Of a stretch of 12,067 nucleotides of DNA, positions 1-6,455 are shown piece by piece (position 1 is the stretch's first letter; each line of letters starts with the position of its first letter). The notes beneath the pieces were generated by a model that saw nothing but the letters and a program-made list of their open reading frames with translations, was not told where the DNA came from and ran no database searches. The translations under genes and the position numbers were made by a program. Source of the stretch: Bacillota bacterium. GTDB lineage: Bacteria > Bacillota_A > Clostridia > Lachnospirales > Bianqueaceae. Location of the stretch: assembly GCA_017420625.1 (NCBI GenBank), contig JAFOIR010000344.1:1-12067 (forward strand), in the 5' to 3' direction.

Positions 1-619
1 CACGCTCATCACCTTCCGCCTGTTCAAAGACAAAGGTCGCCTGGATGCTGGATTCACCTCCGGGGGAGGATCCGGCGGAAGTCAGGGTAGCTGCGATCTG
101 CGGACCGGAAACCTCTGCACTAGGTTCGGAGGATTCTTCCGTCTGAGAGGATTCCTCAGAGGGCTCGCTTGCCTCGGTCATGCTGGATTCTTCCACAGGC
201 TCGCTCGACTCGGCAGGCTCGGAAATCTCCTTCGATTCTTCGACAGGCTCCTCGGAAGACTCTTCCACAGTCTCTGCAGGTACCGGCAGCTCATCATCGG
301 CTGAAACGGACACACCGTGGAAAAGGCCAAGTGCCATTGCCAGTACCAGCAAAGCGGAGAGCATCTGCGCACCAAGAAGGAATTTCGGACGGCGGAAGGT
401 TTTGTGCTCTTCGCCTGATCGGTCATTTTCCCACTGGAAGCGGCCCGGTTCGGTGATTTCCGGCGCAGTGATCCTGGCAGGCTTATCCTCGACAAAAGGA
501 AACTCTGACTCAGGCGGTGCAAATTCCGGCGCATCGATGGCAGAGGGCTTGTCCTCCAGCGGCGGAAACTCCTCCAAAGGAGGAGTAAACTCCGTATAGT
601 TTTTCTTTGGATCTAACAT
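1..619 (-). CDS. Partial single-pass membrane protein with duplicated Pro/Glu-rich cytoplasmic tail and Ser/Glu-rich stalk
   Basis: The reading frame is open from an ATG at 619-617 to the left edge, giving 206 visible residues; the C-terminus is missing. The start is supported by GGAGG at 627-631 on the minus strand, about 7 nt upstream. Residues 1-79 are hydrophilic and rich in Pro, Glu and Phe, with a tandem 22-residue repeat (residues 11-32 and 33-54). Residues about 80-103 form one hydrophobic segment preceded by basic residues (KTFRRPK), which predicts a cytoplasmic N-terminus and an exported C-terminal part. Residues about 105-165 are a low-complexity Ser/Glu/Pro stalk with repeated EESS/SEP units. 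The last visible residues begin what may be a folded extracellular domain. The gene follows the MscS gene by 18 bp on the same strand, so the two are probably co-transcribed. I do not recognise the family; the function is unknown. Confidence 0.82.
   Translation of the reverse strand, partial: MLDPKKNYTEFTPPLEEFPPLEDKPSAIDAPEFAPPESEFPFVEDKPARITAPEITEPGRFQWENDRSGEEHKTFRRPKFLLGAQMLSALLVLAMALGLFHGVSVSADDELPVPAETVEESSEEPVEESKEISEPAESSEPVEESSMTEASEPSEESSQTEESSEPSAEVSGPQIAATLTSAGSSPGGESSIQATFVFEQAEGDER
458..589 (-). repeat. Tandem 66-bp (22-residue) in-frame duplication
   Basis: Within the left-edge membrane protein, residues 11-32 (bases 589-524) and 33-54 (bases 523-458) align without gaps. Fourteen of 22 residues are identical, including the shared core EDKP and the shared end APE. 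The DNA copies have diverged, so this is an old duplication kept in frame rather than a recent expansion. It lies in the predicted cytoplasmic tail. Confidence 0.75.
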
Positions 620-637
620 GGGATAGCCTCCAAAGGA

Positions 638-1534
638 TTATTTCTGATGGACATCGACCTGCGGGAAAGGTACCTCGACACCAACTTTCTTAAGGCACAG
701 GAACAGTTCACGGTTCAGTGCACGGCCGGCGGCATAGATGCTTGCATCATGTACTTCTACCACAAATTTCAGGTTTACGGAAGAATCGGCCAGTTCATCC
801 ACACCAAGATAGACGGGCGGAGCCAGGAAAATGTCCTGATGACGCTGATACATACCCATCAGCATTTCCGGCAGCTTGGCCTCCAGCGCTTCGAGATCGG
901 TCTCATAGGGGATCCCGATAACAGAGACGGCACGGGAAGTGTGGTCAGAACGGTTCAGAATGTTGCTCATATCGGAATTGTTGACGATCTTGATGTTGCC
1001 GCCGGCATCTTCCAGGCAGGTGGTCCGGATACCGATGCTGGTGACTTTGCCGCGGAAACCGCCGACTTCAATGAAGTCGCCGACGTTATACTGATTCTCG
1101 AAGATCATGAAGATACCGGTGACCAGATCCGCAATCAGCGAATTTGCACCAAAGCCAACGATCAACGTGACGATCCCAACGCCGGCTACGATAGTTCCGA
1201 CGTTCGCACCGAGGATGGAAAGACCCCAGCAAAGGATCACGATCGCGGTAATATATTTAATCGCATTGGTGAGCAGGCTTAGAAGGGTCTGCGCACGGCC
1301 TTTTTCCGGTTTCAGCAGTCCAAGAATGAACAGCACCAGGTGCTCGATGGCGAGGACAAGGGCGATCATGACCAGCAGTTTGACCAGGGAAGACCAGTTC
1401 AGTTTGATGCCCTGAAACACATTCCCGAAGGAGGAGAAAATGCCGGTCGCGAATCCCAGCCCGATGAACGCAGCACATGCAACCAGGAAGATCACAAATT
1501 TGATGATGGACTTGCTTGAATTAGCTTGTTTCAT
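638..1534 (-). CDS. mscS: MscS-family small-conductance mechanosensitive channel
   Basis: At 298 residues this is close to the length of E. coli MscS (286). Hydrophobic segments lie at about 11-30, 47-73 and 90-107. They are followed by the Gly/Ala-rich pore helix at about 108-145, with the family pattern AGVGIVTLIVGFGANSLIAD, then FENQYNVGDFIEVGG leading into the cytoplasmic beta domain (about 147-210) and an alpha/beta vestibule domain to the C-terminus. MscS channels open under membrane tension and release small solutes on hypo-osmotic shock. The ATG at 1534 is preceded by GAGGAGG with good spacing. The gene has its own promoter (1568-1595) and is followed after 18 bp by the left-edge membrane protein gene, which suggests a two-gene transcript. 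The assignment to the family is firm; equivalence to the main MscS channel of the cell is inference. Confidence 0.95.
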   Translation of the reverse strand: MKQANSSKSIIKFVIFLVACAAFIGLGFATGIFSSFGNVFQGIKLNWSSLVKLLVMIALVLAIEHLVLFILGLLKPEKGRAQTLLSLLTNAIKYITAIVILCWGLSILGANVGTIVAGVGIVTLIVGFGANSLIADLVTGIFMIFENQYNVGDFIEVGGFRGKVTSIGIRTTCLEDAGGNIKIVNNSDMSNILNRSDHTSRAVSVIGIPYETDLEALEAKLPEMLMGMYQRHQDIFLAPPVYLGVDELADSSVNLKFVVEVHDASIYAAGRALNRELFLCLKKVGVEVPFPQVDVHQK

Positions 1535-1567
1535 GAGAAACCTCCTCAGTGAAAAAAAGATAGATTT

Positions 1568-1595
1568 ATTATAATAAATGTAAGAAAAATGTCAA
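1568..1595 (-). promoter_or_regulatory. Sigma-A-type promoter for the MscS gene, overlapping the upstream stop codon
   Basis: Read on the minus strand, a perfect TTGACA (1595-1590) is separated by 16 bp from a perfect TATAAT (1573-1568). This lies about 34 bp upstream of the MscS start. The -35 box shares bases with the TGA stop codon (1594-1592) of the phospholipase C-family gene. Confidence 0.8.
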
Positions 1596-2413
1596 TCTGA
1601 AAGCCGTTCGCCTTCGAAGTTATAATCATATAGTTCGTTCCAGGGCTTTTTGCCAGCGATCGTCGCCGGGTATTCCTGGATCAGCCGGACGGCGTCATCG
1701 ATGGATGCCTCATAGATCGCGGCCAGATCCTGATTGCTCTTCTCACAGGCGGGAATGGGTTCTTTACAGAAGATCAGATCTTTGAAACCTTTCTGATGAG
1801 CCAGGTCCAGCGCTTTGTAGATCGTATTTCGCTTGATATCCGAACCGCAGATCAGAAGATCCAGATAGCGGATAAATTCCTTCATGGCCGTCCGGATGAT
1901 CTCGGGCGTGATGGGGGAGCCGTCAGAGAGCGGAGGATAGAAGTCCGCGATCACCCGTGCATTTTTCTCCCGCGGGATGATATGGGAAGTGAGGCGTCCG
2001 TGGAATGGATCTTTACCGTCCTTCAGGAGAAAATAACGGTCGAGCTCGGCTTCGATCGAAAAATGGGAAACACCGGTTTCCTCGATGAACTTTTCAATAT
2101 ACGCGTGGGCTGTCCGGTCCAGCGCAAAGTGGCAGAGAAACCCGAACACATAGGCGATATGAGCACCGGAGGTGCCCATCTTGACGATCTCACCGGCATG
2201 TTCAAAGAAGGAACGGCCGGTCTCTCGGTGCAGCTGGTTTCCCAGCCGGATGACATCGTTTCCGGAGAGGGCATGGTAGTAGAATAAAAGATCCGGGCCG
2301 TGCAGTCCTGCATCAAAGAGCTCCTGATAGGATTCGATGACCTGATGATACCTTGGATTAAGGCGGCGCATGACATCATGTCCGAAGCGGTAATGTGTAT
2401 AAGTGGTAGGCAT
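1592..2413 (-). CDS. Zinc-dependent phospholipase C family protein
   Basis: A 273-residue protein with the arrangement of the bacterial zinc-dependent phospholipase C family (Pfam PF00882). It has an N-terminal TH (T6-H7), HGPD at 38-41, the helix motif GFLCHFALDRTAH at 91-103 with H95 and D99, and a further H117 and E121. These are plausible ligands of the trinuclear zinc site. Known members hydrolyse phospholipid head groups or are uncharacterised relatives. There is no signal peptide, so unlike the secreted clostridial and Bacillus toxins this protein should act in the cytoplasm. The ATG at 2413 is preceded by AGGAGGG. The mscS promoter starts inside its stop codon and no terminator separates the genes, so read-through into mscS is possible. 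Substrate and biological role are not evident. Confidence 0.85.
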   Translation of the reverse strand: MPTTYTHYRFGHDVMRRLNPRYHQVIESYQELFDAGLHGPDLLFYYHALSGNDVIRLGNQLHRETGRSFFEHAGEIVKMGTSGAHIAYVFGFLCHFALDRTAHAYIEKFIEETGVSHFSIEAELDRYFLLKDGKDPFHGRLTSHIIPREKNARVIADFYPPLSDGSPITPEIIRTAMKEFIRYLDLLICGSDIKRNTIYKALDLAHQKGFKDLIFCKEPIPACEKSNQDLAAIYEASIDDAVRLIQEYPATIAGKKPWNELYDYNFEGERLSD

Positions 2414-2428
2414 ATTTCCCTCCTGCTC

Positions 2429-2457
2429 TTGGAGAATAGATGAGTCTATGATATACT
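2429..2457 (+). promoter_or_regulatory. Candidate promoter for the three-gene lipoprotein operon
   Basis: TTGGAG (2429-2434), 17 bp, then TATACT (2452-2457), 39 bp upstream of the first start codon. The -35 is weak (only TTG matches the consensus); the -10 matches five of six. It overlaps the divergent promoter on the other strand, so the two are likely to compete. Confidence 0.45.
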
Positions 2458-2476
2458 ATTTCCTGTAAGAATGCAA
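2448..2476 (-). promoter_or_regulatory. Candidate promoter for the phospholipase C-family gene
   Basis: On the minus strand TTGCAT (2476-2471) is followed after 17 bp by TATCAT (2453-2448), 35 bp upstream of the start codon. The -10 box overlaps the -10 box of the promoter pointing the other way. Confidence 0.5.
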
Positions 2477-2496
2477 AAACTTTCCGGAGAGATGAA

Positions 2497-4047
2497 ATGA
2501 AATTGTATACACCGCTCATTATACTGCTGGTGCTGTGTCTGCTCATCACAGGCTGCACCTTTAAAATACCGACAGAATCGACCGCCAGGCCAGGCGGGGA
2601 CGATGAGTCCGAAAGCTCCGGCACGAAAAAACAGGGATGGACACAGGATATTCCGCTGACCGGCGAGTGGACAGCCAGCCGGAAACTAAGTGAGGTCGAA
2701 CTGGTTCCACTTTGTGAAGATGTCATTCCGATGCCTATCATCCTGACAAGCGAGAAGACTGAAGTAGATCCGGGCAACCTGGAAGCACGAACGACCTATG
2801 CTGAAGTCGATCCTTACAGTACCGTGACCGGAACATTTATGGGCCTTGCGGACGAGATCGAAACCTATAACAAACGCGTAAAAGAACGTGCAGGGAAAGA
2901 ACTGGAAGAAGCGGTTGTGCGGCATAAGGCCTACCAGGGACTGTTCAGTATGGAATCCATCTATCTGATCAGCTGGATCAGTATGAGGATCGGACGCTCG
3001 GACACAAGAGTTTTCAGCTATATCGAAGAAGTTTACCGGTACAACCGTGAGAAGGAGCCGGATTTTTATGAAGTCCATGGACATACGATCGATCCGGTGA
3101 CCGGGCAGGTGCTCTCCCTGAATGATTTCTTTACTTCTGTTGAAGCGCTCCCCGGCCTGATCTTTGAGCGGATGGACAATGGTCTTCCCTATGGGACGAA
3201 ACTGGATGAAGGAAAGATCGTCCCGTTGATTCAGGAAGCGATCGAAGGCTGCCGGGATGATGGAAGCTTTGCCTGGGTGATCCGGCCGGCCGCGATCGAG
3301 TTTGATATCGTGATGGAAACAAAGGACGGACATTATCTGGTAAAGGCCGAGATCCCCTTCGCAGCACTGGAAGGCATACTGCGCGAAGAGGCTGTGAAGA
3401 TCGATTATGATTATGTGACCCCGGTGCAGTCCATGAACCTGGAACTGGCCTGCGGCGTAAGCATGCCGACTCGTGAGGACGGATCAAAGTATATCCGATA
3501 CTATCTGGGCCAGAAGAATGGAAACCTATATATTTACGCAGCCGATGAGACCAGGACTGACGTGTTTGCTGTCAACGGGCAGGCAGCACAGAAGATCGGC
3601 TACGTGATGGGACAGCTCTTTGGAGGGATCCGGACCGAACACTATGCCGAGGTGCCGGATCCGGAACATCTGCCGCTTAGCTGTGACCTGGTCTTTGAAC
3701 AGAGTCTGGGTCTTGAAGGAGAAGCCAGGATGGCGGAAGACGGAACTCTCGTGCTGAACGGTTATCTGAACGTACGCGGCGTGGCCCAGCCTATCATGAC
3801 GGCGATCGATTTTGAAACGGATATTTTCCCCGATCAGGATGCCGTCAGGAGTCAGAAAGGAACGGTTCCTTCATCCAGCGATCTCTATATCCGCCGCAGC
3901 GACGGCGAAACGTTTGTGGATGCAGTGATCGATGCCGGACCGCAGATGTGCCGGCTGTATATCACGGGCAGTGAGGAAGAAGGCTGGCAGATCAACGGAT
4001 ATCCTAAGGATGAACTCGTGGGATTCGAAGGTTACCCCGAACGTTAA
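2497..4047 (+). CDS. Lipoprotein with RsiV/DUF3298-like region (paralog 1)
   Basis: A 516-residue exported lipoprotein. A 19-residue hydrophobic signal ends in the lipobox LITGC with C20 as the lipidation site, followed by a Gly/Glu/Ser linker. Residues about 75-300 resemble the DUF4163/DUF3298 arrangement of RsiV-type proteins. An early strand region is followed by a helix (IETYNKRVKERAGKEL), then IYLISWISMRIG, FSYIEEVYRYN and HGHTIDPVTGQVLSLNDFF (the equivalent of the ...D..TGk.ltl.dlf motif), and a DDGSFAW segment leading to IPFAAL. Residues about 320-516 form a second, beta-rich region ending in a conserved SEEEGW motif; I do not recognise it. The start is supported by GGAG at 2486-2489. 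It is the first gene of a plus-strand operon and is paralogous along most of its length to the next gene. RsiV of Bacillus subtilis is a lysozyme-binding anti-sigma factor; here there is no cytoplasmic anti-sigma part, so only the external fold is shared. The domain call rests on motif recall, not a search. Confidence 0.85.
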   Translation: MKLYTPLIILLVLCLLITGCTFKIPTESTARPGGDDESESSGTKKQGWTQDIPLTGEWTASRKLSEVELVPLCEDVIPMPIILTSEKTEVDPGNLEARTTYAEVDPYSTVTGTFMGLADEIETYNKRVKERAGKELEEAVVRHKAYQGLFSMESIYLISWISMRIGRSDTRVFSYIEEVYRYNREKEPDFYEVHGHTIDPVTGQVLSLNDFFTSVEALPGLIFERMDNGLPYGTKLDEGKIVPLIQEAIEGCRDDGSFAWVIRPAAIEFDIVMETKDGHYLVKAEIPFAALEGILREEAVKIDYDYVTPVQSMNLELACGVSMPTREDGSKYIRYYLGQKNGNLYIYAADETRTDVFAVNGQAAQKIGYVMGQLFGGIRTEHYAEVPDPEHLPLSCDLVFEQSLGLEGEARMAEDGTLVLNGYLNVRGVAQPIMTAIDFETDIFPDQDAVRSQKGTVPSSSDLYIRRSDGETFVDAVIDAGPQMCRLYITGSEEEGWQINGYPKDELVGFEGYPER

Positions 4048-4095
4048 GAAGCGGGGCACTGCTTTTCCCGGAAACAACACGTTGGAACCCGCCCT

Positions 4096-4112
4096 GAGTT
4101 GCTTTGCAGCTC
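4096..4112 (+). other. Small intercistronic hairpin between the lipoprotein paralogs
   Basis: GAGTTGC, a TTT loop and GCAGCTC form a 7-bp stem (one G-U pair) within the 87-bp gap between the two lipoprotein genes, about 15 nt before the AGAGGAGG ribosome binding site of the second gene. No T-tract follows, so it is not an intrinsic terminator. It may be chance, or may affect message stability. Confidence 0.3.
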
Positions 4113-4134
4113 CCATGTTTAGAGGAGGCAATTT

Positions 4135-5751
4135 ATGAAGCATTATTTGATTCTTTTGATCGTACTCTTCGTCTGTGCAGCACTGCTGATCGGCTGCATT
4201 AAAAAACCGGATAAACCCAGTGGCGAACCGCCGGAAGGAAAATTCGATTCCGGAAGTTCACAGTCTTCCACAGGCGATTCAGGCATGGACGAACCTACTT
4301 CCTGGACGAAGGACATCACACTGCAGGATGCCTTCACACCTTCTGCTTCTCTTTCTTCTTCCCAGCCGGTCACCTTATCCGTGAAGGCGGAAGAGGCGGC
4401 CATGATCCGCATCAACCTGACAGAGGAAGAAACCAAGCTGGATGGGTATACATCCTATGAAGGAGGTGTCGAGACCGATATTTCCTTCGCCGAGATCGCT
4501 CCGGATCAGAATCTGCCGGTATCGATCACCGGCCTCGAAGCTGAGATCAAACGCTTTAACGAGGCAGCCAGAGCCCGCGGTGAAAAAGAACGCGCGGAAG
4601 GCGCTGTTCGGCATAAAGCCTATCAGGAGACAGAGTCAGAAGAAAGATTTATTTATCTGACAAGCTGGATCAGCATGAAGATCGGGCGTGCCGATACGCA
4701 GGTGTTCAGCTATGTGGAAGATATTTACCGTTACAATCGGGAATATGAGCCGGATTTCTACGAAGTACACGGACATACGATCGATCCGGTCAGCGGAGAG
4801 AAGCTGTCACTGAATGATTTTCTGACGGATACTTCCGATCTGGGAAGCCGGATCTATGATGCGATGGAGCCTTATAGCTGGTGGAAAACCGGATACGGAT
4901 CGAAAGAAGAGCTGGTTCCGATTTTGCAGGCAGCGGTGGACGGCTGTCGTGATGACGGCAGTTTCGCATGGATGGTCTACCCGCACGGCTTCGAATTCTA
5001 TCTGGTGCTGAGTGCAAATGAGAATGGCCGGATAGGGCACAATAAACTTGCCTTCCAGGTGCCGTTTGAGGTCTGGGCTGATATCCTGCGGCCGGGCATC
5101 TATGAAGTCACTTATGATTATCTGAACTGGGTCAGCCCTAAGTTGTTCCCTGACATTTGGGGCATGAAACTGCCGATCCATGAATCCGGAGAGTTTTTTA
5201 CGTCTCACTATCTGGTACAGAAAAACGGGAAACGTTATCTTTACGCGCTGAAGGATGAATACACCACGGTTTTTGCGGTGGAAAACGGGACCTTGACCGA
5301 GGTGGGAAAAGTAATAGGGATGGCTTACTGGATGCGTGGCCGGGAGTATTTCTCCACACCGGATCCGGAATGTTTCGAAGTAAGCTACTTTGTGACGATG
5401 AGCCAGGAACTGTATCTGCGGGGCTATGCCCGGGTCGGGGAAGACGGGATCCCGGAAATGCTGGGACTGTTTGAGTATCACGGTAATTCCATTCCTTTCT
5501 CCAATCAGATCGCATTTGAAGCGGAAACTTTTGAAAACCAGGATGCGACCGAATCCAAAGTGGAGACAGTTCCTGAATATACGGATTTCTATATTCTTCG
5601 TTCGGACGGTCAAACCTTCATCGACTGCGGTACATATGACTCCGACAAGATCTACCGGCTTTATGTCACCGGCAGTGAGGAAGAAGGATGGATCATCAAC
5701 GGGATCCCGAAAGATAACCTCTTGGCCTACGAGGGATATTGGGAGGAATAA
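4135..5751 (+). CDS. Lipoprotein with RsiV/DUF3298-like region (paralog 2)
   Basis: A 538-residue lipoprotein and tandem paralog of the preceding gene. The signal ends in LLIGC with C21 as the lipidation site, followed by a Ser/Gly/Pro linker. Near-identical blocks in both proteins include VRHKAY, LTSWISMKIGRADTQVFSY, DFYEVHGHTIDPVSG, LSLNDF, GCRDDGSFAW and the C-terminal RLYVTGSEEEGW. The linkers and the region around residues 60-130 have diverged. At DNA level a 20-bp stretch at 3079-3098 recurs exactly at 4771-4790. The start is supported by AGAGGAGG six bases upstream. The protein should sit on the outer face of the membrane. Its central region resembles the extracellular part of RsiV-type proteins, but no sigma factor is encoded nearby. 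The next gene begins two bases after the stop, so translation is probably coupled. Function unknown. Confidence 0.85.
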   Translation: MKHYLILLIVLFVCAALLIGCIKKPDKPSGEPPEGKFDSGSSQSSTGDSGMDEPTSWTKDITLQDAFTPSASLSSSQPVTLSVKAEEAAMIRINLTEEETKLDGYTSYEGGVETDISFAEIAPDQNLPVSITGLEAEIKRFNEAARARGEKERAEGAVRHKAYQETESEERFIYLTSWISMKIGRADTQVFSYVEDIYRYNREYEPDFYEVHGHTIDPVSGEKLSLNDFLTDTSDLGSRIYDAMEPYSWWKTGYGSKEELVPILQAAVDGCRDDGSFAWMVYPHGFEFYLVLSANENGRIGHNKLAFQVPFEVWADILRPGIYEVTYDYLNWVSPKLFPDIWGMKLPIHESGEFFTSHYLVQKNGKRYLYALKDEYTTVFAVENGTLTEVGKVIGMAYWMRGREYFSTPDPECFEVSYFVTMSQELYLRGYARVGEDGIPEMLGLFEYHGNSIPFSNQIAFEAETFENQDATESKVETVPEYTDFYILRSDGQTFIDCGTYDSDKIYRLYVTGSEEEGWIINGIPKDNLLAYEGYWEE

Positions 5752-5753
5752 AA

Positions 5754-6404
5754 ATGGATAAGTCGAAAAAAAGAGGGAGGCTCGTCATGCTGATAGCAGC
5801 GATCGTTATTCTGTTAGGTGTTTTGGTTACGCTGATACTGTTTTTGGCCGGGGTGATCGGAAAGTCTGATCCCAAGCCATCCGCTCCGGATAACACGGAT
5901 AAGTTCTCTACCGAACAGGAAGAGCCGAAAGAGTCTTCTGCAAGCCAGGAAGAGATCATAGAGTCTCTGCCCAAGCTTTCCCAAAAGAATGCCTATGTTG
6001 TTGGGGAAGATGTATTGGAGCAGGAGTTCACGGAGTTTTATTTCACGCGTTCCGGATCCACATTTCCGCCTTATTATCAGCGGTTCCGCTTCTTTGCGGA
6101 GGATGGGAAGCATTATATGTACCATGAAAAGCGCGAAGGCGACACCTGGCCGCTGACGGAAAAACATATCACGGTGTCCGGCACCATTGAGCTCAGCGAT
6201 GAGCAGTGGCAGACCTTCTGGAACTATATCAAGGGTGGAACGGTCCAGTCCCGGGTCGAGAACCTGGAAGATGGCGGTGATGGTCCCTGGATGTATCTGT
6301 ACTGGCTGCGCGATCCGAGTGATTTCCAGGAATTTCGTTTTGATGACTATAACAAAGTCCTGGGCTTCGAAGATTTCTGCTACGGACTCATAGAGGGAAA
6401 GTAA
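5754..6404 (+). CDS. Membrane-anchored extracellular protein of unknown function
   Basis: A 216-residue protein starting at the ATG at 5754, chosen because GGAGGA lies at 5742-5747 with ideal spacing; an in-frame TTG at 5739 overlaps this site and is unlikely. Residues 1-9 are strongly basic, about 10-35 are a transmembrane segment, and 37-75 are an acidic Ser/Glu/Pro linker. Residues about 80-216 form a compact aromatic-rich domain with FYFTRSGSTFPPYY, LSDEQWQTFWNYIKGG, DGGDGPWMYLYW and a terminal FEDFCYGL. The topology predicts a short cytoplasmic tail and an external domain. The ribosome binding site overlaps the stop of the previous lipoprotein gene, so this is the third gene of that operon, and a strong terminator follows. 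I do not recognise the domain. It shares an extracytoplasmic location, but no clear sequence similarity, with the two lipoproteins. Confidence 0.85.
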   Translation: MDKSKKRGRLVMLIAAIVILLGVLVTLILFLAGVIGKSDPKPSAPDNTDKFSTEQEEPKESSASQEEIIESLPKLSQKNAYVVGEDVLEQEFTEFYFTRSGSTFPPYYQRFRFFAEDGKHYMYHEKREGDTWPLTEKHITVSGTIELSDEQWQTFWNYIKGGTVQSRVENLEDGGDGPWMYLYWLRDPSDFQEFRFDDYNKVLGFEDFCYGLIEGK

Positions 6405-6410
6405 ACAGGT

Positions 6411-6454
6411 AATGCCGGTCTGCATCAACTGGAGCAGACCGGCATTCTTTTTTT
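6411..6454 (+). terminator. Intrinsic terminator of the lipoprotein operon
   Basis: A perfect 13-bp stem (AATGCCGGTCTGC at 6411-6423 with GCAGACCGGCATT at 6434-6446) with a 10-nt loop is followed by C and seven Ts (6448-6454). It ends the plus-strand operon just after its last stop codon. On the minus strand the stem is followed by ACCTGTTTAC, so it is at best a weak terminator for the convergent AraC gene. Confidence 0.93.
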
Positions 6455-6455
6455 G

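Noticed and set aside
105..300. Ser/Glu/Pro repetitive stretch considered as a possible DNA repeat array or CRISPR
   Set aside because: The repetitiveness comes from EESS/SEP codons inside one open frame; there are no regular spacers or constant repeats.
647..1282. 211-residue open frame on the plus strand opposite mscS
   Set aside because: It is a codon-bias shadow of the MscS gene, without a ribosome binding site or protein-like domain.
4807..5613. 268-residue open frame on the minus strand inside lipoprotein paralog 2
   Set aside because: It lies fully antisense to a gene with a clear lipobox, ribosome binding site and paralog; the translation resembles no family and is rich in His/Arg/Ile as expected of a shadow frame.
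2497..5751. A sigma/anti-sigma module, suggested by the RsiV-like regions
   Set aside because: Neither lipoprotein has a cytoplasmic sigma-binding part and no ECF sigma gene is present in the window, so a classical anti-sigma role is unlikely.
5739..5753. TTG start adding five residues to the anchored protein
   Set aside because: It overlaps the GGAGGA ribosome binding site that serves the ATG at 5754, and has no site of its own.
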